Assembly: GCF_002157225.2 (NCBI RefSeq)
Contig: NZ_CP020038.1
Location: 4,556,501-4,620,500 of the forward strand
Reading direction: 5' to 3'
DNA length: 64,000 nt
From: Agarilytica rhodophyticola
GTDB taxonomy: Bacteria > Pseudomonadota > Gammaproteobacteria > Pseudomonadales > Cellvibrionaceae
Part shown: positions 27,743-35,180 of the stretch, in pieces
Layout: every line of letters starts with the position of its first letter
Numbering within the stretch: position 1 is the stretch's first letter
Notes under the pieces: model-generated
What the model was told of the DNA's origin: nothing
The model's input: the letters and a program-made list of their open reading frames with translations, nothing else
Database searches by the model: none
Program-made: the position numbers and the translations under genes

Positions 27743-28528
27743 ATGATAATGAGATTAAAATATTTCTTTTGCTTAACACTTTTTATCACATCGAATTTTA
27801 CTTTCGCTAATGATTCATGTGGGCGTTATGGATGTCCAACAGGTGCACCAAATAGCAATCAAGAAATAGAGCGGAATATATATACTTTGAGTAACAACAG
27901 AACGACAAAATTCGCAGATTGGGTAGCATATCGAGTAACTCCTGTCACAATTGACGGTCCTAGTCGTTCAAGAAACTTTAGGTCTGATCCTGCGATAGCC
28001 TCTCGTTTCACTTTAGAAACCAGTGACTATCGAGATGCTCATGCTCTTTTGGGTACAGATAGAGGACATCAAGTACCGCTCGCTTCATTTAGTAATACAC
28101 CTTATTGGAACGATACTAACTTCTTATCGAATATTACACCTCAAAGTTCTGAGTTAAATCAAGGCCCGTGGGTTCGATTAGAAACCGCAGTAAGAAATCA
28201 CGCTCGAGCAGGAAATGAAGTCTACGTAATTACTGGACCACTTTATGAATTTTTCTTTGCATCATTACCAAACGCAGATGAACGCCACACTGTTCCTTCT
28301 GGTTTTTTTAAAGTAGTAGCAACAATAAGTACTTCTGGTTTTGTGCGAGCTTCAGCATTTATTATGGAGCAAGACAGTGATCGTAGAGACAATTTTTGCA
28401 CAAAAGAAACAACAATCGATGAAATAGAACGACGTACAGGTTTAAATATATTCCCCAATTTTTCGTTCGGAAAAGAAAGAGCAGTAGAGTCAAGGCTTGG
28501 TGGTATTGGCTCGGCTTTAGGATGCTAA
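27743..28528 (+). CDS. nucA: Secreted DNA/RNA non-specific endonuclease, Serratia NucA type
   Basis: The 261-residue protein has a signal peptide (about 1-22, ending TFA). The mature protein follows Serratia nuclease along its length: CGRYGCPTGAP (disulfide pair near the N-terminus), NNRTTKFADWVAYRVT, the active-site DRGHQVPLAS with catalytic His109, NFLSNITPQSSELNQGPW with the metal-binding Asn139, and RLE. VYVITGPLYE and TIDEIERRTGLNIFP follow, with a C-terminal Gly-Cys. It should cleave single- and double-stranded DNA and RNA outside the cell, for nutrient phosphate/nucleosides or biofilm DNA. It stands alone. Confidence 0.95.
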   Translation: MIMRLKYFFCLTLFITSNFTFANDSCGRYGCPTGAPNSNQEIERNIYTLSNNRTTKFADWVAYRVTPVTIDGPSRSRNFRSDPAIASRFTLETSDYRDAHALLGTDRGHQVPLASFSNTPYWNDTNFLSNITPQSSELNQGPWVRLETAVRNHARAGNEVYVITGPLYEFFFASLPNADERHTVPSGFFKVVATISTSGFVRASAFIMEQDSDRRDNFCTKETTIDEIERRTGLNIFPNFSFGKERAVESRLGGIGSALGC

Positions 28529-29004
28529 CACTATTTTAGAAATTCGTAACTACAAGATTTCAACAAAATAAAAAGATAAAGCTCATGAAAAATTGATGTA
28601 TGAGCTTTAGCAAGAAATCGCTCATTTACAAACCGGGCTAGCTTTGTTGTAAAAACTCAGAAGCCACACAAACGACGAAAAAACAATCATTAGCCCAACT
28701 CATCACTTGTTTGGTGGCTCCTTACCTCGTTTTAGCTCACCTATCTTTGTTCAATAGTTATTATTAGCCAAAGAATACCAATAATGGAAACGGAAACCAA
28801 TGACATTACTCGAGCAACATTACAAATGTTTGCCTTCATGAAAGTAACATTAAACTGAAACAATAGCTCAATTAGTGTTTTTTGTTTACTTAATAATTCG
28901 GATATCAATTAACATAACTAGGTTCGTGAAATCAGTCTATACTTATCAATCTTTAATTTTTTACGTGACAACAACTATTTATTTACAAACATATTATCAA
29001 ATAT
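28529..29004. other. Spacer after nuclease gene, with terminator-like hairpin
   Basis: TAAAGCTCAT (28577-28586) and ATGAGCTTTA (28600-28609) pair perfectly 50-80 bp after the nuclease stop and probably mark its transcript end, although a U-run is lacking. Nothing else was recognised. Confidence 0.5.
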
Positions 29005-29166
29005 TTAAAGAGTAGCATTAGTATTCATATTCCATTCCCTATATGCTTTTTCCACATCAATAGAACCATCATATTCCTTTGTAATACGATATGTTTTTAT
29101 GGTTTTGCCTACCGCAGTATCCGAAACCCCACGGTGGCGGGCATTGGCGCAAATAGAAATCTCCAT
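29005..29166 (-). CDS. Short phage-type DNA-binding remnant (53 aa)
   Basis: This small frame reads MEISICANARHRGVSDTAV followed by GKTIKTYRITKEYDGSIDV and EKAYREWNMNT. The pattern ARHRGVSxTAVxKxIxxxRIT, DGxIDxxKAxxEWxxNT is that of the winged-helix DNA-recognition domain in phage terminase small subunits and excisionase-like proteins. It is shorter than those proteins, and a conserved Arg/Ala position before the second helix is Gly. There are no other phage genes adjacent, so it is most likely a relic. Confidence 0.5.
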   Translation of the reverse strand: MEISICANARHRGVSDTAVGKTIKTYRITKEYDGSIDVEKAYREWNMNTNATL

Positions 29167-29254
29167 AAAGGTGCTCCAGTAATCAATAGGGCCATTGCTC
29201 AGATAACAGAAAAAATCAAGCAGTATTTAATAGAAAATGTAGTGGGCTACCATA

Positions 29255-29335
29255 TTCATACCGTGAGATAACCACAGTTCGGATACTGTGCTGCAAGCTC
29301 TCTGATACGATCAAGAAGCATCGCATATCAATACA
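29255..29335 (-). mobile_element. Tiny IS3-type transposase relic
   Basis: The minus strand gives AMLLDRIRELAAQYPNCGYL before a stop, which matches the start of IS3-family OrfB proteins (RIRELAxxxPRxGYRR). Only about 25 codons remain. Together with the phage-type relic next to it this marks a decayed insertion site. Confidence 0.5.
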
Positions 29336-29559
29336 TATATTACAGTAACAATTTTTATAAGCAGTTAATTGATAAAGCTAATCATAACCTTCCACATTTT
29401 GGCACAATTTGCTAACTACATAATCTGTAGTGATTTACTACACTTAATGCAGTTGAGTTTATAGTGTTTCCTGAGATACTTGTTACAAATGACAGATATT
29501 TATTTTATTGATCCTAAACTTACAAGAGCGTTATTCCTTGTGAACTTTGAGGTTTTGCT

Positions 29560-30765
29560 ATGAAGAGTAAGAAACGTGTCCTCGTTATAGGCGGTGGAGT
29601 TGGCGGTACGATGACGGCTAATAATTTAGTTAATAAGCTTTATCCTGAAATATGCCGGAACGAACTTGAAGTGATGATGCTATCTAATTCAGAAACCCAT
29701 GAGTATAAGCCTGCCAATATGTATGTGGCGTTTAATAGTTTTTATCCTCACGAACTAAGACGCAAGCAGCGCAGTTTACTTAGGCCGGAAATAAATTTCC
29801 AGGTTGAGGAAGTGATAGAATTTAACTTTCAAGGTTGTTATGTGGCATGTAAGAGTGGGAAAAAATACAATTATGACTATTTATTAATTTCTACCGGTTG
29901 TATCCCCTCCCCTGAAAGAATCGAAGGTTTAAAACAAGCAGGAGACCACTTTTATCAAACTGAACCTGCACAAAAACTTGGGGTGAAATTGCGTAATATT
30001 AAAGAAGGTCGAATTTTAATTACGGTTAACTTTCCAGAAACGCCGAATGTTCCTCATCAATGCGGCATTGCTCCTGTTGAAACGACACTCATGTTACATG
30101 AATATTTAACTCAAAGGGGTGTTAGAGATAAGGTAGAAATTATGTATACCTACCCTACTGTAGCACAAACGATAAAAAACTGTTTGTTTTTACAAAAACC
30201 GACCTGCAGTGTGTTGCCTAATCTATTTGAGAGTATGAATATTAATTATTCGCGAAATTTTACGCTGGATAAGGTAGACCCTGAAGGGAAAATCGCCTAC
30301 TCAAAAGAGGGTCAGTCAGAATCTTTCGATATTCTTATGGCAACACCACCTATTCGTGCTGTAGACGCTGTGTTAAATAGTGGTGCCTCTAAAGCCGCTA
30401 ACAATGAAGGCTGGCTTCCTACAGATAGAGCAACCTTGAAGCTTCAAGGTGTGCCTAATATAAATAATGTTTATGTTATGGGTGATACAGTGGATTTACC
30501 CATAAGTAAAGCTGGGGGCAGTTGCCACAATCAATCTCCTGTAATTGCAGAAAATATTGCATCTGAGATCAGACGTGGTTACACATCAATGGCTTACGAT
30601 GGCAGAGTACAAGCAGTAGCACAAATGGGTCTAAATGCTGGTATGCCCTTATGGTATGACTATGAACAGGATGTTACTCCGGTGCCCGCGACAAAATTAG
30701 GCAGTCTTTTTAGAAAATCTTTTAACCGAGGCATTTACTGGGCAGTAGCTCGAGGTATGGTATAA
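29560..30765 (+). CDS. SQR-like FAD-dependent pyridine nucleotide-disulfide oxidoreductase
   Basis: The 401-residue flavoprotein has an N-terminal dinucleotide fold VLVIGGGVGGTMTANNL (about 7-23), a second FAD motif YDYLLISTGC (105-114) and the FAD-binding VYVMGDTVDLPISKAGG (about 304-320). PHQCGIAPVETTLMLHEYL with Cys168 aligns with the redox cysteine and helix of sulfide:quinone oxidoreductases. Cys322 in GGSCHNQSPVIAENI and Cys114 are further candidates. It probably oxidises sulfide or persulfide and feeds electrons to quinone at the membrane. A DUF1641-like gene follows after 24 bp, a partnership seen in sulfur oxidisers, and a cysteine desulfurase gene comes next. Confidence 0.82.
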   Translation: MKSKKRVLVIGGGVGGTMTANNLVNKLYPEICRNELEVMMLSNSETHEYKPANMYVAFNSFYPHELRRKQRSLLRPEINFQVEEVIEFNFQGCYVACKSGKKYNYDYLLISTGCIPSPERIEGLKQAGDHFYQTEPAQKLGVKLRNIKEGRILITVNFPETPNVPHQCGIAPVETTLMLHEYLTQRGVRDKVEIMYTYPTVAQTIKNCLFLQKPTCSVLPNLFESMNINYSRNFTLDKVDPEGKIAYSKEGQSESFDILMATPPIRAVDAVLNSGASKAANNEGWLPTDRATLKLQGVPNINNVYVMGDTVDLPISKAGGSCHNQSPVIAENIASEIRRGYTSMAYDGRVQAVAQMGLNAGMPLWYDYEQDVTPVPATKLGSLFRKSFNRGIYWAVARGMV

Positions 30766-30789
30766 ATCACTTTTTAAAGAGGACGAACG

Positions 30790-31194
30790 ATGAAAACAAC
30801 AATGCAAGCAACAGAAGAGCAGTTTTCGCTCTCTAATAAACTGTATCAAGATCCTATGACAGCTGAAAGCTTGTCTGAATTAAGTGAGAAAATAATTCCA
30901 CTTATTCAAGCAGGCCGATTTAATAATATCATTGACTTAATCTCCCTCATCTCAGATCAAATTGAATTTATTGACACAGAAGTGGCAGAAAAAATGTCAC
31001 ACTCTATGGAAGAGGCTGTAAGTGCTATATGGATAGCACAAAATAGTCTACGTATGGCAAAAGTAAAAGTCGAAAATAAAAAAACAGTGCCGGGCTTTAT
31101 TCAACTATTTAAGTCTTTTAAAGATGAAGATGTAAGGCGCAGTATAGATTTTTTGGTAACAACGATGAAGATTATGGGTCAGCAACTTAAATAG
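30790..31194 (+). CDS. DUF1641-like protein (134 aa)
   Basis: This small, helical, soluble protein ends with FKSFKDEDVRRSIDFLVTTMKIMGQQL, the type of C-terminus seen in DUF1641 proteins (KxxxDPDVxRGLxFLxxxxKxLG). DUF1641 proteins are commonly encoded beside SQR-like flavoproteins and formate dehydrogenases; their biochemical role is not established. The gene starts 24 bp after the SQR-like gene with AGAGGACGA as ribosome binding site, so the two are cotranscribed. Confidence 0.7.
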   Translation: MKTTMQATEEQFSLSNKLYQDPMTAESLSELSEKIIPLIQAGRFNNIIDLISLISDQIEFIDTEVAEKMSHSMEEAVSAIWIAQNSLRMAKVKVENKKTVPGFIQLFKSFKDEDVRRSIDFLVTTMKIMGQQLK

Positions 31195-31265
31195 CAGTCA
31201 CAACGTAGTAATAAAATTTTTTAGATGCTTTTAACAAAGACCACTTAACTGTTGATGCTTTTCTC

Positions 31266-32921
31266 ATGAATGAAAACAGCTTACGAAAACACTTCCCCGT
31301 ATTTCAGTCAAGTGCATACAAAGATAAACTTATCTACCTGGATAGCGCTAGTACTAGCCAAAAGCCCAAAGGTGTTATCGATGCCATCAATGAACACCTT
31401 GTCACAGGTAATGCCAATGTGCACAGAGCAAGTTACCAGCTAGCCCGATATGCCACAGAAGCATTTGAACAAAGTCGAGAAAGCGTTCGGCGATTTATCA
31501 ATGCACGAAATAAAAATGAGATTATCTGGACCGCCGGAGCTACATCAGCTTTCAATCTGTTGGCTCATATTTTAAACCCTATCGGGTTTAAAAAAGGTCA
31601 ACATATTTTACTCTCACCATTAGAACACCATTCCAATCTAGTACCTTGGCAACAACTATCGTCAATATACCCGTTAGAATTTTTACCCATAGACAGTAAT
31701 GGTAATATTAAATTAGACGAAGCTCTAAGTAGAATTGGAGAACAAACAGCTATTCTATCTATTTCTCACGCATCTAACGCCCTTGGCAATATTAATCCTA
31801 TTGAAGCTTTAATCACTAAGGCGAAAGAGCATGGCGTTACCGCTATTATAGACGGTTGTCAGGCAACGTCGCATCTTAATATCGATGTTCAAGCATTAGA
31901 TTGTGATTTTTATGTATTTAGCGGCCATAAACTCTACGGCCCAACAGGTATCGGTGTACTTTATGGAAAAAGCGAATATTTAAATCAACTGCCTGTCTAC
32001 CATACGGGTGGAGAAATGGTAAAGAAAGTCAATCTACACAGTGCAACATTTCAACCATTGCCATATAAGTATGAAGCCGGCACACCCAATATAATGTCGG
32101 TTATAGGATTAAATAGCGCAATTGAATTTGTCGAGCGTCATAGAACACTAATCAACGAGATAGAAAATCGTCTCTACAAGAGATTAATCTCAGAATTACT
32201 TAAGTTACCGGAAGTTACTATTATAGGTGAGCAGAAAAACAGTGTACCTATTGTATCATTTACTATAAAAAATTTTGACAACAAAGATGTTGCCAGTTTT
32301 TTTGATAGAAAAGGTATTGCTGTAAGAGTGGGGCATCACTGCGCAATGCCATTGATGGCATGTTTAAACCTAGATGGTAGTATTCGTGCAAGCCTTGCTT
32401 GCTATAACACTGAACGTGATATTATATTGTTTGTTCATGCTATTAAAGAGCTCGTAGCTTCTCAGCAAAGTAAAGACGCATCAAGAAATAATGACTTAAA
32501 TATAAGTAAAATACCCACTCTGGCTTTTGCAATCAAAAATTTGTCCAATTGGGATCAAAGATATCGTTATATTAAGTGGGCAGGAAAACATTTAAAACCT
32601 TTATCTTGCCAATATAAAACTGCTGATTATGAAGTGATTGGGTGTGAAAGCCAAGTCTGGCTTAATACCAAAATTGAAGATAATCGATTAACTATTTTTG
32701 CAGATTCACCAAGCCAAATGGTAAGAGGTTTACTAGCAATATTATGTGAGGCTATCGAAAGTATACCCTTAGATGAAATAACAAGATTTAACGCTGTTCG
32801 CTATTTTAATAGCATCGGTTTAAAACGTTATGTCAGTGACTCAAGAATAGATGGTATGGTTGCAGTCACGAATAAAATTAAAACTAGCGTAAGCAAACAG
32901 ATAGCTATTCACCACCAATAA
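31266..32921 (+). CDS. Cysteine desulfurase SufS fused to SufE
   Basis: Residues 1-400 form a class-II SufS-type PLP enzyme. It has YLDSASTSQKP, TAGATSAFN, the PLP lysine in FSGHKLYGPTG (Lys222) and the persulfide cysteine in RVGHHCAMPLM (Cys359). Residues ~415-551 are a SufE sulfur acceptor with DRYRYIKWAGK-type start (here QRYRYIKWAGK) and the acceptor cysteine in GCESQVWL (Cys460). The fusion would pass sulfur from cysteine to SufE within one chain. There are no suf scaffold genes nearby; instead it lies behind the SQR-like and DUF1641-like genes, so a role in sulfane-sulfur metabolism rather than housekeeping Fe-S assembly is plausible. Confidence 0.92.
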   Translation: MNENSLRKHFPVFQSSAYKDKLIYLDSASTSQKPKGVIDAINEHLVTGNANVHRASYQLARYATEAFEQSRESVRRFINARNKNEIIWTAGATSAFNLLAHILNPIGFKKGQHILLSPLEHHSNLVPWQQLSSIYPLEFLPIDSNGNIKLDEALSRIGEQTAILSISHASNALGNINPIEALITKAKEHGVTAIIDGCQATSHLNIDVQALDCDFYVFSGHKLYGPTGIGVLYGKSEYLNQLPVYHTGGEMVKKVNLHSATFQPLPYKYEAGTPNIMSVIGLNSAIEFVERHRTLINEIENRLYKRLISELLKLPEVTIIGEQKNSVPIVSFTIKNFDNKDVASFFDRKGIAVRVGHHCAMPLMACLNLDGSIRASLACYNTERDIILFVHAIKELVASQQSKDASRNNDLNISKIPTLAFAIKNLSNWDQRYRYIKWAGKHLKPLSCQYKTADYEVIGCESQVWLNTKIEDNRLTIFADSPSQMVRGLLAILCEAIESIPLDEITRFNAVRYFNSIGLKRYVSDSRIDGMVAVTNKIKTSVSKQIAIHHQ

Positions 32922-32947
32922 CGTAAATTTTTTAAAGGAAAGTCCGA

Positions 32948-33583
32948 ATGCCACGCTTATTAAGAATTGATGTAAGCCCACGAATGGAAGGTTCTTCCTC
33001 CCGCACAATTGCCAATCAGTTTATCGATGTTTGGAAGCGAAAATACCCCGGTGGAGAAATTATAAATCGAGACCTTGCTAAAATCACATTGCCTCATCTT
33101 GATGCGGATACTACTGCTGCATTTGTTACGCCACCAGAAGAAAGAGATGATGTTTTACAAGAAGCAGTTACGTTATCAGATCAATTAGTACAAGAGTTTC
33201 TTACTGCCGATGAAATATTAATTTCATCCCCTATGTATAATTTTGGTGTACCATCTACACTAAAAGCTTATATAGATCATATAATACGTGCAGGCTATAC
33301 CTTCTCTTACCATCCACAGGAAGGTTTCAGCGGATTGGTAAAGACAAAACACGCTTATCTTGCATTATCTTATGGTGCTGCCGGCTATATTGATGGACAA
33401 ATGGCTCAAATAGACTTCCTTAAACCTTATCTTGAAGCAGTTTTAACTTTCATTGGGATTCCTCACATTGAGACTGTTTATATAGAGGGAGCGGCATTTG
33501 CACCAGAAGCAGCTGAACAAACAAAAGCCTTAGTGCCTGAGAGAATACACAGCATTTTAGGGTTTATAGAAACAACACCTTAA
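32948..33583 (+). CDS. azoR: FMN-dependent NADH-azoreductase
   Basis: The 211-residue flavodoxin-like protein shows MPRLLRIDVSPRMEGSSSR (FMN phosphate loop), SSPMYNFGVPSTLKAYIDHI (FMN isoalloxazine loop) and the later LSYGAAGY. This matches AzoR, a homodimeric FMN enzyme that reduces azo dyes and, physiologically, quinones by two electrons. It starts 26 bp after the SufSE gene with AAGGAAAG as ribosome binding site. An HxlR regulator follows on the same strand after 160 bp, a pairing known for quinone-responsive azoreductases. Confidence 0.9.
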   Translation: MPRLLRIDVSPRMEGSSSRTIANQFIDVWKRKYPGGEIINRDLAKITLPHLDADTTAAFVTPPEERDDVLQEAVTLSDQLVQEFLTADEILISSPMYNFGVPSTLKAYIDHIIRAGYTFSYHPQEGFSGLVKTKHAYLALSYGAAGYIDGQMAQIDFLKPYLEAVLTFIGIPHIETVYIEGAAFAPEAAEQTKALVPERIHSILGFIETTP

Positions 33584-33743
33584 TACAATTATAAACAACG
33601 TGTTATTGCTATGCCAAAAATTGATATCTGTAACTATATTTTTCGTGTTTTATAATTACTTTTTTCAGCTAAAGGCTAACTTAACCGACAAAGGCAGGCC
33701 TATAGTATATAATTTCAAAAACTTTATATAACCGAGAATTAAA

Positions 33744-34433
33744 ATGACAACCTGTGGTCAGTTTTGCCCCGTTTCGAAAGCGGCTGAAATATTATTTGAA
33801 AAATGGACCATACTCATCTTACGCGAACTCCTTATGGGAAGCTCGCGTTTTAGCGACCTACAACGAGGTATATCAAGAATATCTCCTACCCTGCTTACAA
33901 AACGTTTAAAAACTTTGGAAGAGAACGGTGTTCTTGTCAGAAAAAAAATATCGGGCCAGCGTGGCTATGAATATTTTCTAACACCTGCAGGTAAAGAATT
34001 AAAACCTTTACTAGAACATGTTGCGATTTGGGGTATGCGTTGGGCTCGAGGACAAATGAGTGATGATGAACTGGATGTGGAATTACTTATGCGGGAGATA
34101 CAACGAAGGCTACAAACAGATAAACTTCCTGGTGGCGAAACAGTTATCCTTTTTAATTTTACAGATGAGAATCTATTACAATATAAAAAATGGTGGGTAT
34201 GGATAACCGGTGACGATGTTGATCTATGCACTGAAGACCCAGGAAAAGATGTCGCTTTATATATTGTAACTGATGTTAGAACTATGATTGAAGTATGGCA
34301 GGGAGATAAAGGTATTGAAAAATGTATACGTGATAATAGTATACAAGCACATGGCACGCGTTCATTAATTACAACGATGCCCGATTGGATTGGGCTTTCA
34401 CTTTATGCTGGCATTAGCGCGGCTAATAAGTAA
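33744..34433 (+). CDS. HxlR-family redox-type transcription regulator with C-terminal extension (229 aa)
   Basis: Residues 1-105 are a winged-helix HxlR domain: CGQFCPVSKAAEILFEKWT (in which Cys4 and Cys8 flank the first helix), LLMGSSRFSDLQRGI, ISPTLLTKRLKTLEENG and TPAGKEL. HxlR proteins such as YodB sense quinones and electrophiles through an N-terminal cysteine. The remaining ~110 residues form an SCP2-like sterol-carrier-type domain seen in longer HxlR members. It probably controls the azoreductase and perhaps the whole upstream cluster. A hairpin follows the gene. Confidence 0.85.
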   Translation: MTTCGQFCPVSKAAEILFEKWTILILRELLMGSSRFSDLQRGISRISPTLLTKRLKTLEENGVLVRKKISGQRGYEYFLTPAGKELKPLLEHVAIWGMRWARGQMSDDELDVELLMREIQRRLQTDKLPGGETVILFNFTDENLLQYKKWWVWITGDDVDLCTEDPGKDVALYIVTDVRTMIEVWQGDKGIEKCIRDNSIQAHGTRSLITTMPDWIGLSLYAGISAANK

Positions 34434-34475
34434 ATTATTGTTATTTTCTCGAAACTAACAAAGAATGGAGAAGCT

Positions 34476-34503
34476 AACAAACGTGAAAGCATTCACGTTG
34501 TTT
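34476..34503. terminator. Bidirectional terminator between HxlR and GNAT genes
   Basis: AACGTGAA (34480-34487) and TTCACGTT (34492-34499) pair perfectly around AGCA, and flanking AACA/TGTTT bases extend the stem with a bulge. It lies between two convergent genes and is followed by a T-rich run on the plus strand. Confidence 0.7.
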
Positions 34504-34517
34504 AATAAGGCGCATGA

Positions 34518-35021
34518 CTAAACACTCATTGTGCTCGACTCTTGTTTGTAGATCTTGAAGCCTCTTGCCTGATAATTTTTTAATGCACTTGGGTGATCCA
34601 ATGTGCAAGTATGAACCCATACGCGCTTCACATTCTCCATATTCCATGCTTGTTGTATTGCCTGAGATAACAAATAACCACCAAAGCCTTTGCCTATAAA
34701 ATTTTCAGCCAAACCAAAATACGCAATTTCTACATCAGCCTTATCCGACATTGACAGCTCAAAATAGCCAGCAATAGAGCCTTTGTAATATGCTACCCAT
34801 GTCCTAAGGTTTGGTGTCTCAACATATTCTCGCCATTGCTCATCAGATAAACTAAGTTTATCGACCCAGCCCCACGGTTCGCCAACATATTGGTAGAGGA
34901 ATCTATTTAACTTGAAGTTATCAATTTCTGCTTCAACCACTGACAGGCCATTGGATACCTCGACACTACTTAACTCATTCTTATCTTTCATTTCAAGGTA
35001 GTAGGTAATGACTTCTTGCAA
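34518..35021 (-). CDS. GNAT-family N-acetyltransferase
   Basis: The 167-residue protein has the acetyl-CoA-binding core AYFGLAENFIGKGFGGYLLSQAIQQAW, here seen as IGKGFGGYLL (motif A), and the motif-B segment HPSALKNYQARGFKIYK. A preceding strand GYFELSMSDKADVEIAYFG is typical. The start is TTG, preceded by GGAGAGAG at a suitable distance. The acceptor substrate cannot be inferred. It is a single gene between two terminators. Confidence 0.88.
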   Translation of the reverse strand: MQEVITYYLEMKDKNELSSVEVSNGLSVVEAEIDNFKLNRFLYQYVGEPWGWVDKLSLSDEQWREYVETPNLRTWVAYYKGSIAGYFELSMSDKADVEIAYFGLAENFIGKGFGGYLLSQAIQQAWNMENVKRVWVHTCTLDHPSALKNYQARGFKIYKQESSTMSV

Positions 35022-35151
35022 AACTCTCTCTCCACAGTATCGTTATAACACATAACAAACGTTCGGTTTAACGAAGGTATTTATCAATAAGACAGTATCA
35101 GGTTTAACGATGAGCAGCAATAGATGTTGACCGTGAATAAAAGTCATCGAC

Positions 35152-35175
35152 AAAGGTGATATCCCTATCACCTTT
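35152..35175 (-). terminator. Terminator hairpin of the GMC oxidoreductase gene
   Basis: AAAGGTGATA (35152-35161) and TATCACCTTT (35166-35175) form a perfect 10-bp stem with a TCCC loop, 6 bp past the stop codon of the GMC gene. Confidence 0.75.
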
Positions 35176-35180
35176 TATTG

